A stretch of 64,000 nt of DNA from DYJE01 sp041660385 (lineage in GTDB: Bacteria; Desulfobacterota; Desulfobacteria; Desulfobacterales; Desulfolunaceae). The stretch lies in NCBI GenBank assembly GCA_041660385.1, contig JBAZWJ010000013.1, forward strand, positions 1-64,000, in the 5' to 3' direction. Positions within the stretch are counted from its first letter, which is position 1, and each line of letters opens with the position of its first letter. This document shows positions 34,768 through 43,934 of the stretch, piece by piece. Under the pieces are notes generated by a model. The model saw only the letters and a program-made list of their open reading frames with translations. It was not told where the DNA came from and made no database searches. The position numbers and the translations under genes were made by a program.

Positions 34768-35778
34768 TCAAATAGTCCCCAACTCAATAGCATCCAGCAC
34801 CTGCTTAGCCTCTTTGAAATCAGGATCAACAATCAACGCTTTCTCGAAGTACTCCACGGCTTTGCCAGGATCTTTCAAGTCCAGAAACAGACGGCCCACG
34901 TTGTACAGGATGAACGTTTCTTCGGGATGAATTCTCAAAGCTTTTTCGTAATTCTTCAGAGCTTTCTTGAAATCACCTTTTTTCCTGTAAAGCACACCAA
35001 GGCTGTTGAAAACATTGGCAGAATCCTTACTGATTTCAAGGATTTCGTTCAGTACCGATTCGGCGTCTTCCACATTTTCCTTGTCCATGTAAATATCGAC
35101 GGCTTTTTGCAGAAATTTTTCCGCCATGGCGTGCTGCCCCAGAGCCTGATAGGCTTTGCCCATGCCTTCGTAAGCCTTGGCAAAAAGACTGTCCAGCTGG
35201 GTGGCCTTCCTGAATGCCTCAATAGCCTCGGGGTATTTGCCTTCGGATGTTTTGATGTAACCGATGTTGTAATAGTACTCGGCGGTTTCCCCTTTGTTCA
35301 CCATATCGTCCAGAACGGTGAGGGCTTCCCTGAACTTGCCCTTTTCAATCAGGTTCATTCCTTTTTCAAGTGTCTTCTCTTCTTTCACGAACAGTGGCTC
35401 CGGTTTTGACTTGACCACCGCTGACAATTTCATCTTCAGGTTGTTCTTGTCAAAGGGCGTCACAAGAAGCCCGGTCACACCGGAAAGACCGGCTTTGACC
35501 ACCTTGACTTTCGTAAAGGCTGAATCTGTAAGAAAAAAAGGCAGATCCCTGAAAGCACTGTCGCTTCTCAGGATTTTCAGAAGGGCGATACCCGACATGT
35601 CGTCCATATCCCAAGCCGATATCACGCAGCCAAAGGGCTTGAGCCTGAGAATGGCCCAGGCGTTGTTTGCACTTTCCGCTTCATGAAGGTTTTTGAAACC
35701 CAGGCTGTCCATAAGGGTTTTCAGCTCTTTAAGGGCTCCTGTGTCTTCATCCACCAGAAGAAAAGAATCGTTTGGCAT
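34768..35778 (-). CDS. Pseudo-receiver domain fused to TPR repeats
   Basis: A 336-residue protein. A receiver-like domain (about 1-125) is followed by about five TPR units (AEYYYNIGYIKTSEGKYPEA; NVFNSLGVLYRKKGDFKKAL; TFILYNVGRLFLDLKDPGKA). The receiver keeps the acidic pair (LLVDED), but the phosphoacceptor position is Ala (VISAWDMDDMSG, Ala55 where VISDWNMPNMSG is usual) and the conserved Lys is Thr (LLVTPFD). It therefore cannot be phosphorylated in the normal way and is probably a protein-interaction module. Its start is 9 bases after the adenylate cyclase stop, so the two are cotranscribed and likely act together. Confidence 0.9.
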   Translation of the reverse strand: MPNDSFLLVDEDTGALKELKTLMDSLGFKNLHEAESANNAWAILRLKPFGCVISAWDMDDMSGIALLKILRSDSAFRDLPFFLTDSAFTKVKVVKAGLSGVTGLLVTPFDKNNLKMKLSAVVKSKPEPLFVKEEKTLEKGMNLIEKGKFREALTVLDDMVNKGETAEYYYNIGYIKTSEGKYPEAIEAFRKATQLDSLFAKAYEGMGKAYQALGQHAMAEKFLQKAVDIYMDKENVEDAESVLNEILEISKDSANVFNSLGVLYRKKGDFKKALKNYEKALRIHPEETFILYNVGRLFLDLKDPGKAVEYFEKALIVDPDFKEAKQVLDAIELGTI

Positions 35779-35787
35779 AGGGCTCTC

Positions 35788-37785
35788 TTATAATAAATCC
35801 AGAAAAGGTTTGGGTTTTGTCCGGGGCAATTCAACTTTTTCCAACGTTCGATCAGGTGCTTTTTTTTCTGCTGTCTGTCCGGATTCTTCCGCTTTTCCGG
35901 CCATGCTTTTCAAGCTGAACTCATAGGGAAAATGCGTCAGAGCATCTGGCGGAAACACAAGGTATTCAAGCTTTGATTCTGATTTCCCGGATCGAAAGGG
36001 TGTTATAAATTCTGTTATTTTATAGCATTTCCCCTCCGGGCTTTCAATAGCCGATACATCTATTGAGGTGTAATAAAATTCGCCCCAGGAATTACTGGAA
36101 AGAATATCCACGGATTCAAGATCACCATTACGTGAAGGTGCCTTGAGAAGTGCAAGGGTTCGTTCGGGATAAGCCGGTCCTGAATAGATGTGATCCGGTC
36201 TTGGAAAAACACCTTGGAAAAAAGCCACGATCTCGCCATATCGCTGTGGAGGATCGAAAACGGCTTTGGGGTCAAGCCGGTTGGCGAAAAGAAACCCCAT
36301 AAGCCCCAGATAGCTGGTGCTTGTGTAAAACGGCTGATCAGGCCCCGTACTTTCTTCATAGAGGACAAAGGCCTCTTCACCTTGAGGACTGACAATGTTC
36401 GACATGAGGAACCTCATTTCCCCTGATCTCACCTGAAGCCATGTGGAGCATCTGGGCATCTTACCGGCTTTTTTCTGAAGAAAAGCGGCTGTTCTGTTTT
36501 TCAGAATGGTGATATCTTCTTTCTTCATGAAAAATTTCGCCTTGTCTTCATCGGCACTACGAAGAACAAGTTCATAAAGAAAGGACAGTTTGTCAAATAT
36601 CCTGTCTTCAAAAGCAATCCTTTCCCGTTCACTGAGAAGGTGGAAGCAGATCAAACGGTCAAGGGTTTTCCTGTCCGGCTTCCACCGGCCCAGAAACCGA
36701 GCCAGCAAACGATCTTTGGGACTATGCTCATCAGGCTCGATCATCTGGGGATAGCTCCATAACCTTAAAAAAATACACTGGCGGATCAGCTCCAGACCGT
36801 CTTCATCGTTCATATCACTGTAAAAATCCATGATCGTCTCAAAAACCAGGGTGTAGGGATCGTCCTGATAATCGTCGATACTCGCTGATTTGAACCTGTT
36901 TCTCACCTGTGTTGAAACAAGATTGGATCCGTCGTCATCCATAAAGGCGTAACTTGCGGCCAGAGACGATTTGATCAGGGATTTCACCGGATCTTTCCGG
37001 GCCTTGTATACCTGCCACAGCAAAGCTCCAAGGCACTCCCGATTGTCAATCGCCTTAAGACATCCTGTGTCAATGTAGTCTTCCATGGAAACATCGGAAT
37101 CAGCCATAGCCGCCATGAAACGGGGGATTTCGTCTTCGGAGAGATCCGGCGGCAAAACAGCCCAGAGTGGGATTTTTCCGGCGATCATGATGAAGGTTCT
37201 GTAGAACTCATCTTTAAGAAGGGTTTTCTGAGCGGATCCCGAACTTTCCCCATCCACAGTGCTGAAATCGTTCTGCCTAAGTTTTTCGATATCCATAATG
37301 AAAAACGTCACATCCTGCTTGTGCTTTCTTTGACACCAGGCTTCGATGACCTTGAGCTTCCGTTCAAGCAGCTTCATTTTTTCAGGTCCGAGTTGATCTT
37401 CCCTTACAATCACCCAAAAATCAAAATCGGAACGACCTGTTTGGGTGAGGGTGCCTGCACTTCCCATAAGGTACAACCCTATAATCGGCGTTTCCACTGG
37501 CATAAGACGTTTCAAAACATCATCAGGAAGATTTAACAGGCGAACTGCTGCTTTGAAAAATCCGGCCCGTTCAAAGCGGAATATACCGTAAAACTCCAGC
37601 TCCGATTCCACATATCCCGGCAATCTGTTGTTGTTCACATGGAGCAGAAACGGCAGGATATGAAACAGATCAAGACGGGCTTGCGGTAGATTTCTCAATA
37701 GTTCCCGCAGCCGGGCAATGGTGTAACGCATGAATGCCTGCCTGTTTTCATCAATGATACGGGGAATATCGGATGTCTGTTCCAT
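35788..37785 (-). CDS. cyaA: Class I adenylate cyclase (CyaA type)
   Basis: A 665-residue protein. The nucleotidyltransferase-like active site is YLMGSAGTLTQTGRSDFDFW (about 105-124): GS...SDxDxW, with Asp120 and Asp122, as in enterobacterial CyaA. The preceding NNNRLPGYVESELEFYGIF also fits the class I N-terminal domain. It converts ATP to cAMP. E. coli CyaA is about 850 residues with a C-terminal regulatory region; here the C-terminal region is shorter and ends in a Lys/Pro-rich tail. It is first in a two-gene unit with the pseudo-receiver/TPR gene, and its neighbour on the other strand encodes a kinase with a cNMP-binding domain. Class I is mostly gammaproteobacterial, so transfer is possible. 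Confidence 0.88.
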   Translation of the reverse strand: MEQTSDIPRIIDENRQAFMRYTIARLRELLRNLPQARLDLFHILPFLLHVNNNRLPGYVESELEFYGIFRFERAGFFKAAVRLLNLPDDVLKRLMPVETPIIGLYLMGSAGTLTQTGRSDFDFWVIVREDQLGPEKMKLLERKLKVIEAWCQRKHKQDVTFFIMDIEKLRQNDFSTVDGESSGSAQKTLLKDEFYRTFIMIAGKIPLWAVLPPDLSEDEIPRFMAAMADSDVSMEDYIDTGCLKAIDNRECLGALLWQVYKARKDPVKSLIKSSLAASYAFMDDDGSNLVSTQVRNRFKSASIDDYQDDPYTLVFETIMDFYSDMNDEDGLELIRQCIFLRLWSYPQMIEPDEHSPKDRLLARFLGRWKPDRKTLDRLICFHLLSERERIAFEDRIFDKLSFLYELVLRSADEDKAKFFMKKEDITILKNRTAAFLQKKAGKMPRCSTWLQVRSGEMRFLMSNIVSPQGEEAFVLYEESTGPDQPFYTSTSYLGLMGFLFANRLDPKAVFDPPQRYGEIVAFFQGVFPRPDHIYSGPAYPERTLALLKAPSRNGDLESVDILSSNSWGEFYYTSIDVSAIESPEGKCYKITEFITPFRSGKSESKLEYLVFPPDALTHFPYEFSLKSMAGKAEESGQTAEKKAPDRTLEKVELPRTKPKPFLDLL

Positions 37786-38147
37786 AGGTATCGCCGGACT
37801 TCAAATATATGTATTCGGACAATGTGTTTTCAAAGGTTGGGTGATATGAACGACGTTTAATCCATACTAACACGGCTTTTCACCGAATCCCACCCCTAAT
37901 TTTTAGATATTTTTTATAAACACCTGAAAGAATGAGATTTGGTTCTGTAAAAATCAAAAAAACTGTGGTAAGCGATCAAACCAAAGCAGTTTCAGCGATT
38001 CGCAATCTGCTGCTTCATTCCGGGAGGCAACCGACTCGGAATGAGACACATTAAAGGCAAAACTTTGAACTTCTGTAGGATGGGTGGAGCCAGAGCGTAA
38101 CCCATCAAACGAACCCACAAATAAAAACCACATCGACAAGGAACCCT
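37786..38147. other. Divergent intergenic region with one dispersed repeat
   Basis: A gap of 362 bases between the adenylate cyclase gene (minus) and the MFS-acyltransferase gene (plus). It holds a 33-base GTAGGATGGGTGGAGC...ACCCATCA repeat at 38075-38107. No convincing promoter or small gene was seen. Promoters for both flanking genes must lie here. Confidence 0.7.
38075..38107 (+). repeat. GTAGGATGGGTGGAGC dispersed repeat
   Basis: The same unit as at 2815-2847, differing only in a few central bases (GGAGCCAGAGCGTAACCCATCA). It lies 40 bases before the MFS-acyltransferase start. Confidence 0.75.
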
Positions 38148-40031
38148 ATGGAACATCAGGAACACAACCAGTTCAGCCTACTTCGCGAAAAACGGTTTGC
38201 ACCGTTTTTCTGGACACAGTTCGCTGGAGCCTTCAACGACAACATCTATAAAAACGTGCTGATTCTGATCATTGCTTTTCAATCAGGTGCAACAGCAAGC
38301 GGAAGTTCTGACATCCTCATCAATCTGGCTGCCGGACTTTTCATCCTGCCCTTTTTCATTTTTTCGGCCTTGGCCGGTCAGATCGCCGACAAATACGAAA
38401 AGTCCGAATTGATACGAATCGTAAAACTGGCTGAAATCGTCATCATGACACTTGCCGCCTTTGCTCTGTACTACGATATGAGGGTTATCCTTCTCCTTCT
38501 GCTCTTCCTTATGGGAGCCCAGTCCACCTTTTTCGGACCGGTAAAGTACAGCATCATCCCCCAGCATCTCGATGAAAAAGAAATCATCGGCGGAAACGCC
38601 CTTGTTGAAATGGGCACGTTTGTCAGCATCCTTCTGGGGACCATGGCAGGAGGATATCTGGCCCAGCACGACCGGATCTGGGCTGCGGTGATCATTATAT
38701 TGACCGCCATTGCGGGCTGGCTTGTCTGCCGCCATATCCCTTTCGCAAAACCTGCATCCCCCACCCTGAAAATCAACTGGAACCCCATAACCGAAACATA
38801 CCGGACCCTGGCCTACGCCACGCGGGAACGCACGGTGTTCCTGTCCATCCTGGGCATTTCATGGTTCTGGTTTTTAGGGGCAAGTTACCTCACCCAGCTC
38901 CCGAACTACACCATCCAGGTTCTTCATGGGAAAGAGTCGGTGGCCACCTTGCTTTTAACCATGTTTTCTGTGGGAATTGGCTGCGGATCAATGCTCTGCG
39001 AGTGGCTGTCAGGAAAGAAAGTAGAATACGGTCTTGTGCCCATCGGTTCAATCGGTCTTTGCATTTTCGGCCTTGACCTCGCCTTCGCTTACCACGCTCC
39101 AGCAACCGGCGTTCTTCTGGGCATTTCCGATTTCCTTAAAACCCCCGGCAGCGTCCGGGTTCTCATGGATCTGGTATTGATCGGACTGTTCGGGGGGCTT
39201 TACATTGTACCGTTGTTCGCGCTGATTCAATTGAGAAGTGAAGCGTCACACAGATCCAGAGTCATCGCAGCCAACAACATTCTGAACTCCCTGTTCATGG
39301 TCGCAGCCGCTGCCATGGGAGCCATCCTTCTTGGGCTATCCGGTCTTTCCATTCCCATGTTCTTTGTGGTTCTTGTGGTCATGAATCTGGCTGTGGCCAT
39401 TTTCATCTACAGCCTTGTTCCAGAATTCACCATGCGTTGCCTGATCTGGGTTCTCACCCATATTTTCTACAGAATCAAACATGAAAACCTCGACCTTATT
39501 CCCACGGAGGGTCCGGCTGTGATCGTCTGCAACCACGTGAGCTACATGGACGCCCTGATCATCGGAAGTCTTGTCAGACGGCCAGCCCGATTTGTAACAG
39601 ACAGAGACATTTTCAACATTCCGTTATTGAACTTCATTTTCAGGACCGGTAAGGCCATTCCCATCACCTCAGCGAAGAAAAACCCGGAAACATACACAAA
39701 AGCGTTCGAAACCATATCCAAAGAACTGGAAGAAGGTGAGATTGTCTGTATATTCCCCGAAGGCCGCCTGACCCACGACGGCGAACTGAACGAATTTAAA
39801 ACCGGTATTGAAAAAATCATCGAACGAAACCCAGTACCCGTTGTGGTCTGCGCCTTGCAAGGACTCTGGGGAAGTTTTTTCAGCCATAAAGACGGCAAAG
39901 CTATGACCCGCCTTCCACGACGTTTCTATTCAAAAGTACGTTTCGTCGTTGGCGAAGTGATTCCGCCGGAGGCGGTGACAGCGGCAGGACTCCGGGAAAA
40001 AGTTCTGGCGTTGAGAGGCGATAATCGATGA
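38148..40031 (+). CDS. MFS transporter fused to PlsC-type acyltransferase (lysophospholipid remodelling)
   Basis: A 627-residue protein. Residues about 10-420 form an LplT-like MFS transporter (FAPFFWTQFAGAFNDNIYKN; LAGQIADKYEKSELI), and about 430-620 a glycerophospholipid acyltransferase with NHVSYMD (Hx4D catalytic pair) and PEGRLTHDG. LplT flips lysophospholipids inward and the acyltransferase re-acylates them. In many Proteobacteria an acyl-ACP synthetase (AMP-ligase) domain is fused as a third part (Aas). It is absent here, but a separate AMP-ligase is encoded at 42283. An AAGGAACCCT ribosome-binding site fixes the start. Substrate assignment is by family. Confidence 0.9.
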   Translation: MEHQEHNQFSLLREKRFAPFFWTQFAGAFNDNIYKNVLILIIAFQSGATASGSSDILINLAAGLFILPFFIFSALAGQIADKYEKSELIRIVKLAEIVIMTLAAFALYYDMRVILLLLLFLMGAQSTFFGPVKYSIIPQHLDEKEIIGGNALVEMGTFVSILLGTMAGGYLAQHDRIWAAVIIILTAIAGWLVCRHIPFAKPASPTLKINWNPITETYRTLAYATRERTVFLSILGISWFWFLGASYLTQLPNYTIQVLHGKESVATLLLTMFSVGIGCGSMLCEWLSGKKVEYGLVPIGSIGLCIFGLDLAFAYHAPATGVLLGISDFLKTPGSVRVLMDLVLIGLFGGLYIVPLFALIQLRSEASHRSRVIAANNILNSLFMVAAAAMGAILLGLSGLSIPMFFVVLVVMNLAVAIFIYSLVPEFTMRCLIWVLTHIFYRIKHENLDLIPTEGPAVIVCNHVSYMDALIIGSLVRRPARFVTDRDIFNIPLLNFIFRTGKAIPITSAKKNPETYTKAFETISKELEEGEIVCIFPEGRLTHDGELNEFKTGIEKIIERNPVPVVVCALQGLWGSFFSHKDGKAMTRLPRRFYSKVRFVVGEVIPPEAVTAAGLREKVLALRGDNR

Positions 40032-40174
40032 AAAAAGATATGCAATTGACCTGGGCATCCAGTCATTTGTTCTTGACATTAAAAGCCCGGCAAAATATTA
40101 AATTTACTTCGCTTAGCGGATATCTGGGGGGATTGATGTTTTAATATAAAGACTTTATCCTCCCATGCTTATTC

Positions 40175-40255
40175 CATTTTGCAATCACGGCATCCTGTAG
40201 GGGCGGGTTCCAAACCCGCCCCGGTGATCGTGTCAAGATGAATGCAAATCGGAAT
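40175..40255 (+). repeat. About 80-base GCGGGTT repeat, copy A
   Basis: It begins CATTTTGCAATCA, contains GTAGGGGCGGGTTCCAAACC with its inverse, and ends AATGCAAATCGGAAT. A reverse-strand copy of nearly the same length is at 61265-61349. The internal ATGAATGCAAATCGG gives a false upstream start in frame with trpB. Confidence 0.75.
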
Positions 40256-40294
40256 TATGACAAAATATTGATAAAAAAATATAAGGAGCAGACC

Positions 40295-41683
40295 ATGCCT
40301 ACAAAAATAACCCTGACCGAAGACGATGTTCCAAGACAATGGTACAATCTGGCGGCTGATCTTCCAAGCCCCATGAATCCGCCTCTGGGTCCTGACGGAA
40401 AACCCGTGACACCGGATCAGCTTGCGCCAGTTTTCCCCATGAACATCATTGAGCAGGAAGTAAGCCAGGAACGCTGGATTGACATCCCCAGAGGCATTCT
40501 GGACATGCTTTACAAGTGGAGACCGTCTCCCCTTCACCGTGCCACAGCTCTTGAAAAGGCACTTGGAACACCAGCCAAAATCTTTTACAAAAACGAAGGC
40601 GTATCTCCCGCAGGCAGCCACAAACCCAACACAGCCGTGGCCCAGGCCTGGTACAACAAGGAATTCGGTATCAAGAAAATTACCACGGAAACAGGCGCCG
40701 GACAATGGGGAAGCGCCCTTTCCTACGCCTGCTCCCAGCTAGGCCTTGAATGCAAAGTATTTATGGTGCGGATCAGCTTTGACCAGAAACCCTTCCGAAA
40801 AACCATGATGGCGGTCTGGGGAGGGAAATGCGTGGCAAGCCCCAGCAACGAAACACAAGCTGGCCGTGACATTCTGGCCAGAATCCCTGATACGCCTGGA
40901 AGCCTTGGCATCGCCATCAGCGAAGCCGTGGAAGAAGCGGTCATGGACAAGAGCGGCAAAACCCGTTATGCCCTTGGAAGCGTGTTGAACCATGTCATGC
41001 TTCACCAGACCATCATCGGCCTGGAGGCCAAGAAACAGCTAGATAAATTCGGCATCAAACAACCGGACATTGTCATCGGATGTGCCGGAGGCGGCAGCAA
41101 CTTTGCGGGTCTTGCCTTCCCCTTTACCTATGACAAAATCAACGGTGCGGATATCGAGATCATTCCCGTGGAACCAGCGTCCTGCCCCACACTCACCAAA
41201 GCCCCGTTCATGTACGATTTCGGTGACGTGGCCAAAATGACACCCCTTCTTCCCATGCACAGCCTGGGTCATAATTTCATTCCTGCGCCTATCCATGCGG
41301 GCGGTTTGAGATACCACGGCATGGCACCCCTTGTTTCTCACGCGGTGGAAGAAGGCCTGATGAACCCCATGGCTATCAACCAGCTTGAGTGTTACGAAGC
41401 GGGCGTCCTGTTCGCAAGGACCGAAGGGTTGATCGTCGCCCCTGAAACATGTCACGCCGTGGCGGCAACCATCCGGAAAGCCAAGGAAGCCAAAGAAGAA
41501 GGCAAGGAAAAAGTCATCATCTTCAACCTTTCCGGCCACGGCATCATGGACCTCAACAGCTATGAAAAATTCATGGCTGGAGCGCTGCTGGACAATGAAC
41601 TGAGCCAGGAAGAAATCAATGTGTCACTTGATGAGATCAAAGATCATCCTAAAGCTTTTGTGAAGAAAAGCGGTAAATGGTGA
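40295..41683 (+). CDS. trpB: Tryptophan synthase beta chain-like, TrpB2 type
   Basis: A 462-residue PLP enzyme. The PLP Lys is in GSHKPNTA, the glycine-rich phosphate loop is GCAGGGSNFAGL, and the long N-terminus with RPSPLHRATALEKALG is typical of TrpB2 (longer than TrpB1, about 400). TrpB2 condenses serine with indole. No trpA or other trp gene is near, so it may work alone, perhaps salvaging indole. ATG 40295 has an AAGGAGCAGACC site; the open frame extends to 40238 but that part is repeat DNA (40175-40255). Downstream is a GTGGAC palindrome. Confidence 0.93.
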   Translation: MPTKITLTEDDVPRQWYNLAADLPSPMNPPLGPDGKPVTPDQLAPVFPMNIIEQEVSQERWIDIPRGILDMLYKWRPSPLHRATALEKALGTPAKIFYKNEGVSPAGSHKPNTAVAQAWYNKEFGIKKITTETGAGQWGSALSYACSQLGLECKVFMVRISFDQKPFRKTMMAVWGGKCVASPSNETQAGRDILARIPDTPGSLGIAISEAVEEAVMDKSGKTRYALGSVLNHVMLHQTIIGLEAKKQLDKFGIKQPDIVIGCAGGGSNFAGLAFPFTYDKINGADIEIIPVEPASCPTLTKAPFMYDFGDVAKMTPLLPMHSLGHNFIPAPIHAGGLRYHGMAPLVSHAVEEGLMNPMAINQLECYEAGVLFARTEGLIVAPETCHAVAATIRKAKEAKEEGKEKVIIFNLSGHGIMDLNSYEKFMAGALLDNELSQEEINVSLDEIKDHPKAFVKKSGKW

Positions 41684-41701
41684 TTTTTTTGAAATAGAAT
41701 A

Positions 41702-41832
41702 AATGGAACGTGGACCAGGTGGACGGGGTGGACAAAGTGGACAGTGGACGGGGTGGACGAGAAACCATCTGAGGTGCTGGAAATTTTTTGTCCATTCTGT
41801 CCACGAAGGCCACGTGGTCCACAATGTCCACC
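41702..41832. repeat. GTGGACNNN palindromic repeat, copy 3
   Basis: It starts AAATGGAACGTGGACCAGG, with GTGGAC units at mostly 9-base steps, then a 40-base spacer and GTCCAC units (GTCCACGAAGG, GTCCACAATGTCCACCC). The left end equals the inverted right end of copy 2. Confidence 0.8.
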
Positions 41833-41846
41833 CAGAGTGATACCCC

Positions 41847-42116
41847 ATGAACAGATACGATGATAAAAAAAATTACTGCCGAATGCTCGGCCACAGCGTG
41901 TCTTTCCTCTACTGTCGGCTGACTGCCCAGAACACACCCTGCCGGAAAATCAAAGACTGCTGGTTTGAAACCCTTCCCATAGATGAGTACATAACCGCCC
42001 ATTTCAGCATGGAAGAACAGCAGCGGATCTTCAAAGACCCTGAGCCAAAAATCACTTCCCTCCTTGATCTGATTGCACAAGCCAAGAACAGGGCTGACGG
42101 ATCGGAAGATAGATAA
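41847..42116 (+). CDS. Small Cys-containing conserved protein
   Basis: An 89-residue protein with CRMLGHSVSFLYCR near the N-terminus and PCRKIKDCWF at about 31-40. The C...C...CRKIxDCW spacing recalls small conserved proteins seen in deltaproteobacteria that may bind a metal, but I know no named family. The C-terminal half is helical and charged. There is no signal peptide. It starts 14 bases after the GTGGAC palindrome with only a weak ribosome-binding site (GAGTGAT). A longer reverse-strand frame across it has no recognisable content. Function unknown. Confidence 0.65.
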   Translation: MNRYDDKKNYCRMLGHSVSFLYCRLTAQNTPCRKIKDCWFETLPIDEYITAHFSMEEQQRIFKDPEPKITSLLDLIAQAKNRADGSEDR

Positions 42117-42282
42117 CCGGAAGACACCTTTTGCGTTTAATATCTAAGCTGATTCTTTACATTTACATCTTATATTGATAAGCATGGGCAAAAACAGAGA
42201 GGCTTATCAATGCACTTAAGCTTCCTGAAAATATAAAACAAAGCAGGGGAAAGCATACCCCTTTCGCATAAACAAAGGTTCC

Positions 42283-43866
42283 ATGCTGATTACGACTATT
42301 TTAGCCGAAAATACCCGTCTCTACCCGGATGAAACAGCCCTGGTGGAGCGTGTCCCCGATATGGGTGCAAGACGTGCCATCACCTGGAAAGAATTCGACC
42401 ATATGGCGAACCGGGTGGCCAACACCCTGATCAGCCTGGGTGTAGGGCGGGGCGACAAAGTGGTCCAGCTGATGACCAACTGCCTTGAGTGGCTGCCTGT
42501 TTATTTCGGAATTCTTCGCACCGGAGCCTGGGTGGTTCCGTTGAACTTCCGTTTTGATGCTGAAAAAATCCTGCTTTGCACCGATACCTCAGAAGCCAAG
42601 GTTTTCATATTCGGCGAAGAGTTCATTGATCGTGTAGACTCTGTGAAACAGAACCTTGACGTTCATGTTCAGACATACATTTTCACCGGTCCAGATGATC
42701 TCCGCCCAGATAACGCTCTGTCCCTTGACGTCATCCTCAAAGAAGGCCGGACCGATGATCCGGAAATAAGCCTCACCGCCGAAGACAACGCAGCCCTTTA
42801 TTTCACATCCGGCACCACGGGCGTTCCCAAAGCTGTTCTCCTGACACACCGCTGCCTGGAATTCGCCTGCGAAGTGGAGCAGGCCCACCATGGCCAGACC
42901 CATGACGACAACTTTCTCTGCATTCCGCCGCTTTACCATACTGGAGCCAAAATGCACTGGTTCGGAAATTTCCTGGTGGGAGCAAAAAGTGTGATCCTCA
43001 AAGGAGTTACACCCCGTTATATTCTTGAAGCAGTATCCGAGGAAAAGGTGTCCATTGTCTGGCTGCTTGTACCCTGGGCCCACGATATCCTCATCGCTCT
43101 TGAAAACGGTGATGTCCGCCTTGAAGACTACGATCTTTCATCCTGGCGTCTCATGCACATCGGGGCACAGCCCGTACCGCCGTCACTCATCGAAAAATGG
43201 AAAGCCGTTTTTCCCGATCAGGACTACGACACCAACTACGGCCTTACCGAAGCCACAGGCCCGGGATGTGTCCATCTGGGACTGGGCAACGAGCACAAAG
43301 TGGGAGCCATCGGACTTCCCGGAAAAGACTGGGAATGCCTGGTGGTGGACGGAGATCTCAACCCCCTTCCCGGTGGTGAAACAGGAGAACTTCTGATCAA
43401 AGGTCCCGGCCTGATGAAAGAGTATTATAAAAATTACGAAGAAACAGCAAAAACCATCGTGAACGGCTGGTTACGAACGGGTGATATGGCCAGACAGGAT
43501 GAAAGCGGATTCATCTGGCTTGTTGACAGGAAAAAGGATTTGATTATAACCGGCGGAGAGAATATATTTCCTGTAGAAATCGAAAACCACTTCATGAACC
43601 ACCAGCATATTCAGGATGTGGCCGTCATTGGACTTCCGGATACACGGCTCGGTGAGGTGGTGGCTGTCATTGTTCAGGTCAAAGCGGGAAGAAGCCTGAC
43701 CGAAAAAGATATTCAGGATTTTTCGATGGATCTTCCCAGGTACAAGAGGCCGAAGAAAATCATATTTGGAGATGTCCCCAGAAATCCCACTGGGAAAATC
43801 GAAAAACCTGTGTTGCGAAGAAAATACATCAGGGAAGACAGAGACATTACGCGATTGTTTATCTGA
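42283..43866 (+). CDS. AMP-dependent acyl-CoA synthetase/ligase
   Basis: A 527-residue protein of the acyl-adenylate-forming family. The AMP-binding P-loop is YFTSGTTGVPKAV (about 170-182), then NYGLTEATGPG (A5 region), GWLRTGDMARQDESGFIWL, DRKKDLIITGGENIFPVE (hinge) and a C-terminal Lys in PRNPTGKIEKPV. It activates a carboxylic acid (fatty or aromatic) to its CoA thioester via an acyl-AMP. The substrate cannot be read from the sequence. Length is normal. The AAAGGTT before the ATG serves as ribosome-binding site. It is followed after 68 bases by a roadblock gene. Confidence 0.92.
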   Translation: MLITTILAENTRLYPDETALVERVPDMGARRAITWKEFDHMANRVANTLISLGVGRGDKVVQLMTNCLEWLPVYFGILRTGAWVVPLNFRFDAEKILLCTDTSEAKVFIFGEEFIDRVDSVKQNLDVHVQTYIFTGPDDLRPDNALSLDVILKEGRTDDPEISLTAEDNAALYFTSGTTGVPKAVLLTHRCLEFACEVEQAHHGQTHDDNFLCIPPLYHTGAKMHWFGNFLVGAKSVILKGVTPRYILEAVSEEKVSIVWLLVPWAHDILIALENGDVRLEDYDLSSWRLMHIGAQPVPPSLIEKWKAVFPDQDYDTNYGLTEATGPGCVHLGLGNEHKVGAIGLPGKDWECLVVDGDLNPLPGGETGELLIKGPGLMKEYYKNYEETAKTIVNGWLRTGDMARQDESGFIWLVDRKKDLIITGGENIFPVEIENHFMNHQHIQDVAVIGLPDTRLGEVVAVIVQVKAGRSLTEKDIQDFSMDLPRYKRPKKIIFGDVPRNPTGKIEKPVLRRKYIREDRDITRLFI

Positions 43867-43934
43867 CAAAGGAATGGCTTTTGTGGTTTTCACAAAGAAA
43901 ACCACGGTGATTTTATTAAACATATGGATTGCAT

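Noticed and set aside
34398..34832. Short frames on both strands over the second GTGGAC repeat
   Set aside because: Repeat-derived, overlapping the kinase-CNB and REC-TPR genes; no start signals.
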